Shown piece after piece: positions 17,102 to 26,377 of a DNA stretch of 64,000 nucleotides. The DNA lies in assembly GCA_029907255.1 (NCBI GenBank), contig JARYMF010000012.1, positions 24,857 to 88,856 of the forward strand, written 5' to 3'. Position 1 is the first letter of the stretch; the number at the start of each line of letters is the position of its first letter. A program made the position numbers and the translations under genes. The notes beneath the pieces are model-generated. The model did not search any database, had not been told where the DNA came from, and saw only the letters and a list, made by a program, of their open reading frames with translations. Origin of the DNA: Armatimonadota bacterium (GTDB taxonomy: Bacteria > Armatimonadota > UBA5829 > DTJY01).

Positions 17102-19183
17102 TCATTCAATTTTGTGTTCTCCTGCCCAAATGCGCACATACTCAATTAGCCCGCTATATGGAATTGATTTCGAGTAGCTGCCGACCAAGCTTCCTGTATC
17201 CATACCGATTTGTAGACCTTCGTGCGGTTTGGCAGGAAGAAGTCCCGCATTCCCCGTGGATGCAACTAGCTTGCCGTCTACGTACAGCTCGATGCCATGT
17301 TTTCTAATGGCTGCCGTGAGGCGTACCCAGTCGTTGCCTATTGGGTTGTTCCCTGCAATTTCCGTTAAGGTTTCCTCTGACCTCAATGCAAATCGAGGGA
17401 TGCCGCCATCGAGATAGAGGGAGTAGCCAAAACTTGCGCCTCCCTGAGCAATGACGACGCCTTCCTTGCCTTTGATGAGCGCTTCAATTGTCCATGGCGT
17501 CATGCAAGGATTGAGGGCGGGTGAACTTGAAACGTCAATATAATCCCCTTTTTCAAGCTTGAGGACTTTTCTGCCGCCTTCTTCTACAAATTGTCCGCCG
17601 TGTAGAATGCCCTTGTTTCCATGCCCAGACACATCAGTCGCATCGCCGCGAGCAAAGTCAAAGGAAAGCACAAGCCCCTCGATTACCTTAGCTTCTTCTA
17701 TGGGCCCCACTGGCGGCGCTCCCAACTGTTTACCTTCTGGATATTCTGTTTCCTTCTTTAATCGCTCAAGCTCAGCACGCATTTCCTGTAGTTTCTCCAG
17801 ATGTGCCGAATCTAGAGCAAGGTTGCGAACCTGAGTCGGGTCATTTCGAAGGTCATATAGCTCCTCAATATCGTTCATATCGGGATAAGAACAGTATGTC
17901 CAATCTTTTGAACGAACTCCTAGCATTAAGGGTATTCCTGCTGCCCATTCTTCTCGGAAATATTCGTATAGGAATGACTCGCGCCACTCACTTTTCTTGC
18001 CTTTTAGGATTGGTAGGATTGAACGCCCCTGCATTGTTTTGGGAATGTCTACTCCTGCTATATCAAGGAGTGTTGGAGCAAGGTCTATGTTAAGAAACAT
18101 TTCTTTTCTCTTGCTTCCAGGTTTTATTATCTCTGGGTAGCGCATAAGAAGTGGGATGCGAATTGATTCTTCATATATCAATCGCTTGTCTCCCAAGCCA
18201 TGCTCGCCCATGAAGAAGCCATTGTCGCTTGCAAAGACAATAACGGTGTTATCAAGCTGACCAGTCTTCTCAAGGGTATCAAGTACTCGTCCCACGCTTT
18301 CATCAATAGCTAGTATCGTTCTGTAGTAATCTAGCCGCCTTGGCTCGCGAGGGTTCCATTCACCCCGTTCGACCTTTTGGGGGGCGGGCTCTTTCAGGCT
18401 TGCAATCCACCGCTCTCGCCTGACTCCGAACGTAAACGCTCGCCGCATCCACTCGGGTTTGTCCTCGAACGTGTCCTTGTAGCTTGCGGGTTCTGGAATC
18501 TCGGCGTTGGGGAATGCGTCTTTGTGCCTGGGCGCAGGGGTAAATGGACTATGAACTGCTTTGTGTGCAAGTATCATGCAGAAGGGCTTGCTCCTCTTGC
18601 GTTTTAGCCAATTGACGGCGTAGTTGGTTAGTAAGTCGGTCATATAACCTTCTGCTTGAAACTCATGTCCGTTTTCGTTAAGGTTTGGGTTTTCGTATAT
18701 GCCCTGAGCCTTAAAGCTGAGCCAATAGTCGAAACCTGGTCGGGGGTCAGCCTTCGGTTCCATATGCCACTTGCCAATGTATGCTGTTTCATAGCCGGCT
18801 TTTTGAAGGAGAAGAGGGAACGTTGGACATGAGGGGTCTGGGTCATTAGCTTCATTATTCACAACGCCATGCCTATGGGCATAGGTGCCAGTTAAAAATG
18901 AGGCGCGGCTTGGCGAGCACAGCGCAGTGGTTACGAATGCGTTTTCAAAGTGAGCGCCTTCACGAGCGATGCGGTCGAGGTTTGGCGTCTTTAGAAATGA
19001 TGGCCGGCCCATGAAGCCCATGGCGTCGTATCGCTGGTCATCGGTTAATATAAATAGGATGTTTGGTCGCTTTTCCCCGAATGCAGGTCTTGATAATGAG
19101 AGCCCTGTTGTAAGTGTTCCGATGGCCGCGGCTCCTTTTACGACGAACTCTCGTCTAGTCATTTTGCATGATTGTTTGCCCAT
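17102..19183 (-). CDS. Tat-exported sulfatase with C-terminal LamG-like domain
   Basis: The 693-residue protein has a twin-arginine signal (MTRREFVVKGAAAIG). A formylglycine-dependent sulfatase domain follows: metal-binding Asp48-Asp49 in ILTDDQRYD, and Cys89 in CSPSRASFLTG as the residue converted to formylglycine. Further motifs are YIGKWHM and VFASDNGFFMGEHGLGDK. From about residue 500 a concanavalin-like laminin G domain (LVLSFDFARGDATDVSGHGNKG to EYVRIWAGE) suggests binding to a polysaccharide. The expected reaction is removal of sulfate esters from sulfated glycans in the periplasm or outside the cell. GGAGG precedes the start. It is the third gene of the GH42-LacI-sulfatase operon and lies 28 bases after lacI. 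No anaerobic sulfatase-maturating enzyme is in the window. Confidence 0.93.
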   Translation of the reverse strand: MGKQSCKMTRREFVVKGAAAIGTLTTGLSLSRPAFGEKRPNILFILTDDQRYDAMGFMGRPSFLKTPNLDRIAREGAHFENAFVTTALCSPSRASFLTGTYAHRHGVVNNEANDPDPSCPTFPLLLQKAGYETAYIGKWHMEPKADPRPGFDYWLSFKAQGIYENPNLNENGHEFQAEGYMTDLLTNYAVNWLKRKRSKPFCMILAHKAVHSPFTPAPRHKDAFPNAEIPEPASYKDTFEDKPEWMRRAFTFGVRRERWIASLKEPAPQKVERGEWNPREPRRLDYYRTILAIDESVGRVLDTLEKTGQLDNTVIVFASDNGFFMGEHGLGDKRLIYEESIRIPLLMRYPEIIKPGSKRKEMFLNIDLAPTLLDIAGVDIPKTMQGRSILPILKGKKSEWRESFLYEYFREEWAAGIPLMLGVRSKDWTYCSYPDMNDIEELYDLRNDPTQVRNLALDSAHLEKLQEMRAELERLKKETEYPEGKQLGAPPVGPIEEAKVIEGLVLSFDFARGDATDVSGHGNKGILHGGQFVEEGGRKVLKLEKGDYIDVSSSPALNPCMTPWTIEALIKGKEGVVIAQGGASFGYSLYLDGGIPRFALRSEETLTEIAGNNPIGNDWVRLTAAIRKHGIELYVDGKLVASTGNAGLLPAKPHEGLQIGMDTGSLVGSYSKSIPYSGLIEYVRIWAGEHKIE

Positions 19184-19211
19184 TATTGATTCCTCCTTTT
19201 TATTCAGACGC

Positions 19212-20243
19212 CTATGGAGCGGGACCGGTTGATTCTCGGATAATCAGTTCGCCGGGGATGTATATATTCGCTCTTTTGGCGTTTGGGTTGTTTCGCAGCC
19301 GCACAATCTCATTTACTGCACTTTCTGCGACCAAATCCGCAGAAAGGCCAACGGTGGTGAGGGAGGGGTGCCAGTACTCACCTTCATCAAACGCTCCGTA
19401 ACCGGCGAATGAGATATCGCGTGGACATTGCATGCCCATGAACTGGGCGCAAGCCATGGCGCCAAGTGCCATAGGGTCGTTTATGCAAATTACGGCGGTG
19501 AAATTCAGCTGGCGGGTAATAAGTTCTTGAAAACCCTGAAAGCCGCCGTCAAAGCCAAACCCTTCAACATTCTGCATGAGGCTGGGGTCAATATCAATTC
19601 CTGCCTCACGAAGCGCCCGTTCATAGCCGGCGTATTTCTGCATGGTGGTCTTTATGCGAGAGATTGTGTCCCCGATAAAAGCTATGCGCTGGTGTCCTAG
19701 TTCGATTAAGTGCCGCGTTAAGGTGTAGCCGGCGTGTTCGCGGTCTGCAGCGACGCTTTCGATGTTTCCTTGGGCGCCCGGAAGAAGATCAATCACGGGC
19801 AACCCCTCGTTGGCAAGCTGGGCTAGCGTGCTCTTTTCGACTGCTGGCGAATCCCACAGGACTAATAATCCTTCGTGGTTGCTAATCATGCTGTGATTCA
19901 AAAATGACTCTGCCTCGGAATCGTTTTTAACTATATTTACAGTAAGCTGAAGCCCTCGCATTGTTGCTGAGCGGCTGAGCGCCATTGCTGTCTGCGAATG
20001 TGACTTAGCCATTTGCCAAGTAACAATTAGCAAAAGAATAGTATCGGTATGTCCGCGCTTGAGGGCTCGGCCTACTGGATTAAACTTATACCCTAATTCC
20101 TCCGCTGCAGCCCATACTCTGAGCTTTGTTTCTTTACTTATCCTCGAGGCGTGTTTACTGCCAGCGAGAACATATGACACTGTGGCGTGTGAAACCCCTG
20201 CTCTCCTGGCAACATCTTTAATTGTCGGTTGTGTTTTTGACAT
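19212..20243 (-). CDS. LacI-family transcriptional regulator
   Basis: A 343-residue repressor-type protein. The N-terminal helix-turn-helix is clear (TIKDVARRAGVSHATVSYVLAG at about 7-28, with the hinge ELGYKFNPVGRALKRG). A periplasmic-binding-protein-like effector domain follows (HQRIAFIGDTISRI, AVICINDPMALGAM, DISFAGYGAF). Such regulators bind palindromes with a central CG and respond to sugars or nucleosides. It sits inside the operon it probably controls, between the GH42-like gene and the sulfatase, with gaps of 48 and 28 bases. The shared 10-mer downstream of the two divergent promoters at 23.3-23.45 kb is the candidate operator. The effector is unknown. Confidence 0.93.
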   Translation of the reverse strand: MSKTQPTIKDVARRAGVSHATVSYVLAGSKHASRISKETKLRVWAAAEELGYKFNPVGRALKRGHTDTILLLIVTWQMAKSHSQTAMALSRSATMRGLQLTVNIVKNDSEAESFLNHSMISNHEGLLVLWDSPAVEKSTLAQLANEGLPVIDLLPGAQGNIESVAADREHAGYTLTRHLIELGHQRIAFIGDTISRIKTTMQKYAGYERALREAGIDIDPSLMQNVEGFGFDGGFQGFQELITRQLNFTAVICINDPMALGAMACAQFMGMQCPRDISFAGYGAFDEGEYWHPSLTTVGLSADLVAESAVNEIVRLRNNPNAKRANIYIPGELIIRESTGPAP

Positions 20244-20291
20244 AGTTTTTGATTGAGTTTAAGAAAACTGAGTATTTATTTTCTACATATC

Positions 20292-23243
20292 TTATTGCCC
20301 AACTTCCGCTAGTACAGGCGTTACTGGTTTTAGTGTTCGCACCTTTGCCTGCCCACCGAGGGAAAGGAGATCTCGAGCCTGCAGAATTCTGGGGGACATT
20401 GGCTTATCCTCGGTAGTTTGTCTGCCTGATGAAACTATTCTTACGTCCACCGGTTTCTCTAGAAGGTTCACCATGTTTATGACCGTTCGACTGCCGATTT
20501 TGGCAGGGAGCCATTCCACTCCCCATACCGGTTGGTTGGTTGATGCATCTACAACGCGAATCTCGGGCAGTAAGTTCATATTATCAAGCAGTGAGAGCAG
20601 TTTGGGCCAGAGTTCTTTATCTGTGCTTGCATCGAGAGGAATAATCACCGCCTGCTTAGAAAGCTGGGCGACTTCGTTATCGGGAAAGTCGTTTCCCCAT
20701 GGGTCTTTAGATGGTGGGTTACCGAAGATGACGCATTGGCTGGAGGGCGGCAATTTAAGGAGGCTTTTAAAGGATGCCTCTGGCAGGTGGGTTGCATTTG
20801 GAAGCATGATGATTTGGTAATCACTTCCCTTGCCGGCAGCAAGTTGCTTTTCTGAAATGAAGTCAATCTTTATGCCGCAGAAGTTCAAGGCTGTGTAAGC
20901 TCTGGACATTGCATCTAGATATTGCTGGTTTCGGGCGATAGAAGTATTTGACCACAAAATCGCCACCGGCGCCTTAACGTTCTGCAGAGCCGTAACCTCA
21001 GCTGCAAAACGGTTTAGGTCTAGGCATGTGCGCCCGACGGCCTCTGCGCACCCCGGTCGGTCCATCACATTGCCATAGAAGTCCGAACCTTTATCATATG
21101 TCTTTTCCCATACCCAAATAGTGGTTGCTCCCTGGCCGTGGATTGCTCCTTGCCAAAGCGCTGTGCGGAAGTTCTCTGGCTTGATGTAATAATTCGAGCG
21201 GTCTGGGCTGATGTGGTTTTCTGAATTGAATATCGGCTTCTTGTTTAGTGAGCGCTGTAGGTCATAGCCGATATTCATTGAGCCCCAGGCGATTGTCTCG
21301 CCGCTTGGGAACGCGTAGTTGTCATTGCCGTTAATTTGTGAAAGTTCGCCAAAAAGCTCTGGGTCAACGCCCCATGCGATTGTGTACCTCGAAAGGAGTG
21401 CCGAGTCCATGATTTTTGCGTGCACAGGAACCTTTGGAGCCATTTCATGAATAACATCTGCTTTCCATTTGTGCCAGTTTGCAAAGCGCTCTTGGTTGAA
21501 CACGACATAATCGTAGAATTGCGGCGCGTCATACTGGTCATTCGCAGGGATTGGCACTTCAGAAAAGCTTGAAAATTGGGTCTTGTACCGTGCGTTCAGC
21601 GTTGCAATGTCGCCATGTACTTTGGCAAGATATTCTGCCCACATGGCTGGTGTGTTATCGCAGCCGGCGGCACGGTCGAAAATAGGCTCATTTGAGAGAC
21701 AAAAGCTGTGGAGAGCCGGTTTGTCTTTGAATAGAGGGACAACCGTTCGAAGAAACTTCTCTATTATTTGTTTTGCTTCGGGTGCATCCACACAGTATCC
21801 AAAGAATCCACCGCCGCCTTTCATTAAATGTGGCCATTTCTGGTATGCCCAACCTGGGAAGTAGTGCGGCGAGAGGAGAATATTTACCATCACATTGTTC
21901 TTTGCCGCTTGGTCAAGAACATTCACAATATCTTGCGCAGGCTTGAGATTGACCTCATTTTCCGAGGGGAAAACAGCGCTAGGACCAATCTCAATTTGAA
22001 TGATGTTCACGCCGTAGCCTGGCCAACGAGGCATATCTGTCCTCACTTGGCCAAAGTGCCCATAGCCGCAGAAAAAGACTGGACCTCGGCTCTTCTTGCC
22101 ACTTGAATCTTGCCTATCGCCAATAAAGCTCAAGCCCTTTATCTCAACCTTACTCGTGCGATATCTAACAGCGTTTGGTGCAAGTTTTGGATTTTTGAGA
22201 TATGCCTGCATCTCCGCCATGGCATTGTCGAGTGAGCGATTAAAATCGCCAACAGCCCAATTAGCCCGCGTTATCTCGCCCTTCTGTAAATCCATCCGTG
22301 CCAGCGGCAGGAATTGCTCAACCATGGTTCGCGTTACACGCGGATAATCGAGGGGGATTCCTTTCATCTTGCACTTTTTATAGAGTGCATCGAAATCTTT
22401 GAGTTTAGCTTCAACCTTGTCCAAATCGGCAGAAATTGCCGAACCGAGTTTCTCAATCTTTTTTGTTCCGGCAACAACCTTGCCTTTTTCATCCGAAATG
22501 GTTATGGTGCATTCGAGTTGTCTAACTGGTGCCTTGCCGCTGTTCCACTCCCATTCGAAAGAGTTTTCGCCCGGCTTTACTTGGGCGCTCTTTTTGAAAA
22601 TGATTTCGCTCCCAGCGCGAATTGTAGCTTCGACGGTTGCTGTGCTTTTCCGTGTAGAATTGAGAAAGATAGCGACTGAGGCGGGAGCGTTGTCACCAAT
22701 AACCGTGCCTGGCGCTAGAAACCAACCATTTATGCCTTTCGTTTCTAGTGGGGAACCGATGGGTTTGAGTGAAATGTCATCAATCGCTAGTTCATCGCAT
22801 AAATTGACTACGTTGATACCAATGTTTAGGCTATTTTGGTCATTCTTTGTTCGAAACCTTGTGGATATTTTTTGCCAATCATAGCTACCAGTTGGGATGT
22901 TAAGGGTGTAAGAGTTCCAATCGGTGAAATGTATTGCGGATGAAACATTTTTTCCCCGAACCCATACGCTCAATTCATACTCAGTTGCTGGCAATACGCC
23001 GATAACCTGGAATAATCTGCCATAGACCTCAGGTTCGAGAGGGCTCTCATTATGGAAGACAATGCATTGCCTGCCTGAGTAAGGATTTTCCTTGCTTACA
23101 GCATATGTGCATTTGGCTCTGGAATACCATCCCCAACCTGCACTGCCTTCTTCGAATCCAGGATTGGCTATAACGGGTATTACACCTGCCGCGGCTAGCC
23201 TGGCGAGTGCTAGACAAGACAAAATTACTGTTAGAATTCGCAT
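20292..23243 (-). CDS. Secreted GH42-like glycoside hydrolase with N-terminal carbohydrate-binding domain
   Basis: GGAGG immediately upstream sets the ATG at 23243 (MRILTVILSCLALARLAAAG, a signal peptide); the frame is open to 23354 but this start is clearly better. The product is 983 residues. A jelly-roll carbohydrate-binding module (VIANPGFEEGSAGWGW to about residue 165) precedes a spacer and a TIM-barrel region. HSFCLSNEPIFDRA contains the likely acid/base Glu (clan GH-A 'NE'), and IFNSENHISPD carries a candidate nucleophile Glu. ARYKTQFSSFSEVPIP after the first site is typical of GH42 beta-galactosidases. The C-terminal part has a trimerisation-like fold. The substrate is probably a beta-linked galactan or related glycan. 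First gene of a three-gene operon with its own promoter. Confidence 0.85.
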   Translation of the reverse strand: MRILTVILSCLALARLAAAGVIPVIANPGFEEGSAGWGWYSRAKCTYAVSKENPYSGRQCIVFHNESPLEPEVYGRLFQVIGVLPATEYELSVWVRGKNVSSAIHFTDWNSYTLNIPTGSYDWQKISTRFRTKNDQNSLNIGINVVNLCDELAIDDISLKPIGSPLETKGINGWFLAPGTVIGDNAPASVAIFLNSTRKSTATVEATIRAGSEIIFKKSAQVKPGENSFEWEWNSGKAPVRQLECTITISDEKGKVVAGTKKIEKLGSAISADLDKVEAKLKDFDALYKKCKMKGIPLDYPRVTRTMVEQFLPLARMDLQKGEITRANWAVGDFNRSLDNAMAEMQAYLKNPKLAPNAVRYRTSKVEIKGLSFIGDRQDSSGKKSRGPVFFCGYGHFGQVRTDMPRWPGYGVNIIQIEIGPSAVFPSENEVNLKPAQDIVNVLDQAAKNNVMVNILLSPHYFPGWAYQKWPHLMKGGGGFFGYCVDAPEAKQIIEKFLRTVVPLFKDKPALHSFCLSNEPIFDRAAGCDNTPAMWAEYLAKVHGDIATLNARYKTQFSSFSEVPIPANDQYDAPQFYDYVVFNQERFANWHKWKADVIHEMAPKVPVHAKIMDSALLSRYTIAWGVDPELFGELSQINGNDNYAFPSGETIAWGSMNIGYDLQRSLNKKPIFNSENHISPDRSNYYIKPENFRTALWQGAIHGQGATTIWVWEKTYDKGSDFYGNVMDRPGCAEAVGRTCLDLNRFAAEVTALQNVKAPVAILWSNTSIARNQQYLDAMSRAYTALNFCGIKIDFISEKQLAAGKGSDYQIIMLPNATHLPEASFKSLLKLPPSSQCVIFGNPPSKDPWGNDFPDNEVAQLSKQAVIIPLDASTDKELWPKLLSLLDNMNLLPEIRVVDASTNQPVWGVEWLPAKIGSRTVINMVNLLEKPVDVRIVSSGRQTTEDKPMSPRILQARDLLSLGGQAKVRTLKPVTPVLAEVGQ

Positions 23244-23331
23244 TTTTAACCTCCTTGATTGGCAATGCACGAAAAGACGAATGCCGGAAAAGTAAAAGCC
23301 CAAACTAGCATAACCTAGAGGTATGGTGATT

Positions 23332-23437
23332 CGTGTAACCAACAATACTCCCACTCGGTAAACTTGTCAAGCGTCTACAGATACTTGACAACTCTCCAAC
23401 CTCACGGCTAGAATGGGGATGAACGGCTGGTTACACG
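23332..23437. promoter_or_regulatory. Divergent promoters with a shared 10-mer candidate operator
   Basis: On the minus strand TTGACA (23370-23365) and TATTGT (23347-23342) are 17 bases apart and face the GH42 operon. On the plus strand TTGACA (23385-23390) and TAGAAT (23409-23414) are 18 bases apart and face the gene at 23475. The 10-mer TGGTTACACG occurs just downstream of each -10, in the same orientation relative to transcription: minus strand 23341-23332, plus strand 23428-23437. An inverted repeat TTGTCAAG-N12-CTTGACAA spans the two -35 boxes. A LacI regulator is encoded by the adjacent operon, so operator function is a reasonable inference. Confidence 0.7.
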
Positions 23438-23474
23438 TTAAACTATTTACATCATACTTCGCGGAGTAAACCAA

Positions 23475-26306
23475 ATGAGCTTGCTCAACCGCATCATTTG
23501 GGCTACCACAGTCTTTGTCATATTGATTATGGAGCCCTCTGCTTTGGCTATACAGTCAATAGTGATTAGAAACAATCATGACCTGCCATACAAGGGGCCA
23601 GTTACCTTCCTTACGGATTCCGCAGATGGATATTTTGAGGCCAAAAATGGCATTGCAGAGGTAGCAAAGGGAAGGGCTTATGTGCTTATTGATATGCCCG
23701 GGCATTCGCAACTGCGCTTAACGCGAAAAGGAGATGGCCACCAAAAAGATAGTCTCCTTTTCCAAAGCATCCTCTCCGTGGAGCCGACGGCAAGCGGCCT
23801 TAGGCTTCTCTGCCGCGGCGTGGAGATAGGGCGCGTTGAGCTCGGGTTAGTGGTCGTGCCTGGCACGGAAGCCGGCACGGCCCACGCAGTGTCTTGCTTT
23901 GAACCGTTAAACTTCGAATTCAGGGGCAAACGATTGATAACTGGTAAGTGCCAGAACTCCGGCTATGACATCGAAATTTCGGTCATGCCATGCGCCGCTG
24001 GATTCATTGATTTTGATGCAAAACTTACTAGGGTGGAGGGCAACTCGGAGAAGGCGTATGTTGCCCTTGTGAGGCGAGTTACAACACCCGGAATCGAGCA
24101 CTTGAGAATGCGCTGGTGTGGGAAAGTTATCGAGGGTTCGGATGAACCAACCAAATACCACAGGAACTTCACAATGACCCATGGCGCCGATTGGTGCTCT
24201 TGGAAGGCGGGTGGTTTCCACTTTGCAGTAGTAAATGGCTTTGCGGCGGGATTGACCGCTGAGGAGAAACCGGGTCGCTGGATTGCCGTCAACAGCTACT
24301 ACATCCGTGAGGCAGTCCGAAAAGATGGCGACAGCGTGTATTTGGTTTCCCAAATTGCTGGGCCAAGTCCCGAACAAGAGCGCACACGTTCACAGTTGCC
24401 AACTTCCTATGTTCCTCCCATAAAAGGTGAGCCAGTTCAACTGCGGTGGCGGCTGGTAATTGCTGAAAAGCCTAAGGTTGGGTGGGAGGATAGCCAACTA
24501 TTTGTATATTCGGGTTTTCAGCGCGTGGTTGATTTGGGCGATACTGTAATAGTTGACCTGGGTGTTCCATTTGTTGAGTTTGGAACAAGTTATTTCCCTT
24601 ATTCGACTATGTGCGAGAACTTTGACTATTATCGAGTGTCTGGTCTTGACCGCGAAGGCTGGTGGCCCTTCTCGCCGAAGCTATGGAAAAAATGGCGGGA
24701 TTTAACTCCTCAAATGAAGACCGACCTTCGAATCATTCGCTCGATGGGTTTTGATTGGGTGCGCCTGCACCACTTGGAGCTTCTCGGCGAGATGGATAGA
24801 AAAGATGCACTAGCGTTTCTTGATTTCTACATGAGTGAGTGCCGCATGCTTGGGCTCAAAGTGTTGGTAGACACAGCAGGCTCGCCGGAATGGATGCAAA
24901 CCATTGTCCGTCGGTATGGTGATGTTGTGAAGCGGGTTGAGTTGGAAAACGAAATTCTAATCCCAGGGATAAAACCAGGTGATGGAGAACGCTGGACTGC
25001 TCAGTACAATGCAATCAAGAAAGTTTCCCCTGATACGCAGGTTTTTCTCAGCGGCAACTGCAATGTTGGGATGTTTGATCGTCTCTTGCGGCTGGGAGTG
25101 CCTTTCGACCGCGCAGGATATCATTTCTACCAACACGGTCCAGAATGGGACATCGCAACTTCGTCTATTGCACTTGCCATGGCAGGCTATGCCCGAACCA
25201 TCTGCCGCGAGCCAACGCTTGGTGAGTTCAATTGGAAGATATTGACCCGCTGGACTCCCGAAGCCCGAGCAAGGGAGTTTGCAAAGATATACGGCGGAAT
25301 GCTCAAACCGAGAGCGATACCCGAATTTATGCAGTTCCACTGGCAGGAAACGCTGAGCGTGAATCCACGGCTTACTCGACAAGGCATTCGCCATTATGAG
25401 ACAATCCATCTCGACCGCCGACCAAAACCAGAAGCGGTGGAGCTAATGGGGCTTATGCGGCGGTATGCACGGCCCGATTCTCCAATTCGCATGTTTCCAA
25501 TAACAATTGGAGAGACAGTATTTAGGGACGGCAGAGCCACGGCTAATTTTACTATCGAGAACAAGACTAGTAGGACAATCTCGTTGAGGCTTTCGGCAGT
25601 TGCTTTCGGTGGTGTAAAATCGCGGCTGCTTACAGGGTCACAAGTTACCATTAAACCTGGTGGAAAGGCGGAGGGAAGTATCGAAATCTTGCTGATGCCC
25701 GGCGCGCAAGTCGGCACCTATCATCACTTCCTCAAGGTTGACTACCCAGGAGGTAGTGCTTACGGCTGGGGAATTGCCTCTAATCAAGGGATGCCCAAGT
25801 TCAGCGACCCTATTTTGCCCGACCTCGTGGAGTATCCCCAGGGACCTGGTGTTGTTAAGCAATTTGATTATGCCCATCCCATAACTGTTGCATTTGGCAA
25901 GGATTCGCCAGCGCAGGAATTGGAAATGGCTTACCAAATCTTCAATACTCTCCAATCTGCGACAGGCAGATTACTCTACTTGTGCAGTGTTGAGGATTTG
26001 CCTAAAGAGCGGATAGCGAACGATAATCTAATTTTAGTTGGCACTCCGAAAACAAACATATTGATAGGCAATCTATCACAAAGCATTCCTAAAGACAAAG
26101 GAGTGGTCATACTTCATAATGCTAGCAATGGCCGCCAGTGGCTAATTCTTACAGGCGAGTCAAAGGAATCTGTTGCGGCGGCTGCGACTGATTTCACCTT
26201 GAGGTATTGGGTGAACGCAAAGGATTCCGTTATTAGGATAGCTGGCATGGAAAAAGGTGCCGCCCTGGGAAACCGCGCTAAGCCTGGGGAAGTTAATATG
26301 CCTTAA
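23475..26306 (+). CDS. Large secreted protein with clan GH-A-like TIM barrel
   Basis: The 943-residue product starts with a signal peptide (MSLLNRIIWATTVFVILIMEPSALA) preceded by GGAG. The first 350 residues are beta-rich without a named fold. A TIM-barrel-like region follows (IIRSMGFDWVRLHHLELLGE, CRMLGLKVLVDTAGSPEWM). VKRVELENEILIPG carries a Glu at the position of the acid/base residue of clan GH-A, and EPTLGEFNWKIL a Glu at the position of the nucleophile, so a glycosidase is likely. The substrate and family number cannot be given; GH39 or GH5-like enzymes are the nearest in style. C-terminal beta-sandwich domains follow. It is divergent from the GH42 operon across a shared promoter region. 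Confidence 0.72.
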   Translation: MSLLNRIIWATTVFVILIMEPSALAIQSIVIRNNHDLPYKGPVTFLTDSADGYFEAKNGIAEVAKGRAYVLIDMPGHSQLRLTRKGDGHQKDSLLFQSILSVEPTASGLRLLCRGVEIGRVELGLVVVPGTEAGTAHAVSCFEPLNFEFRGKRLITGKCQNSGYDIEISVMPCAAGFIDFDAKLTRVEGNSEKAYVALVRRVTTPGIEHLRMRWCGKVIEGSDEPTKYHRNFTMTHGADWCSWKAGGFHFAVVNGFAAGLTAEEKPGRWIAVNSYYIREAVRKDGDSVYLVSQIAGPSPEQERTRSQLPTSYVPPIKGEPVQLRWRLVIAEKPKVGWEDSQLFVYSGFQRVVDLGDTVIVDLGVPFVEFGTSYFPYSTMCENFDYYRVSGLDREGWWPFSPKLWKKWRDLTPQMKTDLRIIRSMGFDWVRLHHLELLGEMDRKDALAFLDFYMSECRMLGLKVLVDTAGSPEWMQTIVRRYGDVVKRVELENEILIPGIKPGDGERWTAQYNAIKKVSPDTQVFLSGNCNVGMFDRLLRLGVPFDRAGYHFYQHGPEWDIATSSIALAMAGYARTICREPTLGEFNWKILTRWTPEARAREFAKIYGGMLKPRAIPEFMQFHWQETLSVNPRLTRQGIRHYETIHLDRRPKPEAVELMGLMRRYARPDSPIRMFPITIGETVFRDGRATANFTIENKTSRTISLRLSAVAFGGVKSRLLTGSQVTIKPGGKAEGSIEILLMPGAQVGTYHHFLKVDYPGGSAYGWGIASNQGMPKFSDPILPDLVEYPQGPGVVKQFDYAHPITVAFGKDSPAQELEMAYQIFNTLQSATGRLLYLCSVEDLPKERIANDNLILVGTPKTNILIGNLSQSIPKDKGVVILHNASNGRQWLILTGESKESVAAAATDFTLRYWVNAKDSVIRIAGMEKGAALGNRAKPGEVNMP

Positions 26307-26377
26307 AAAATTAGCGTTGGCTTTTTCGAAATTAGAATAGCCTTCCGCAACTTTTCCAAAAAAGTAAGGAGCAACAG

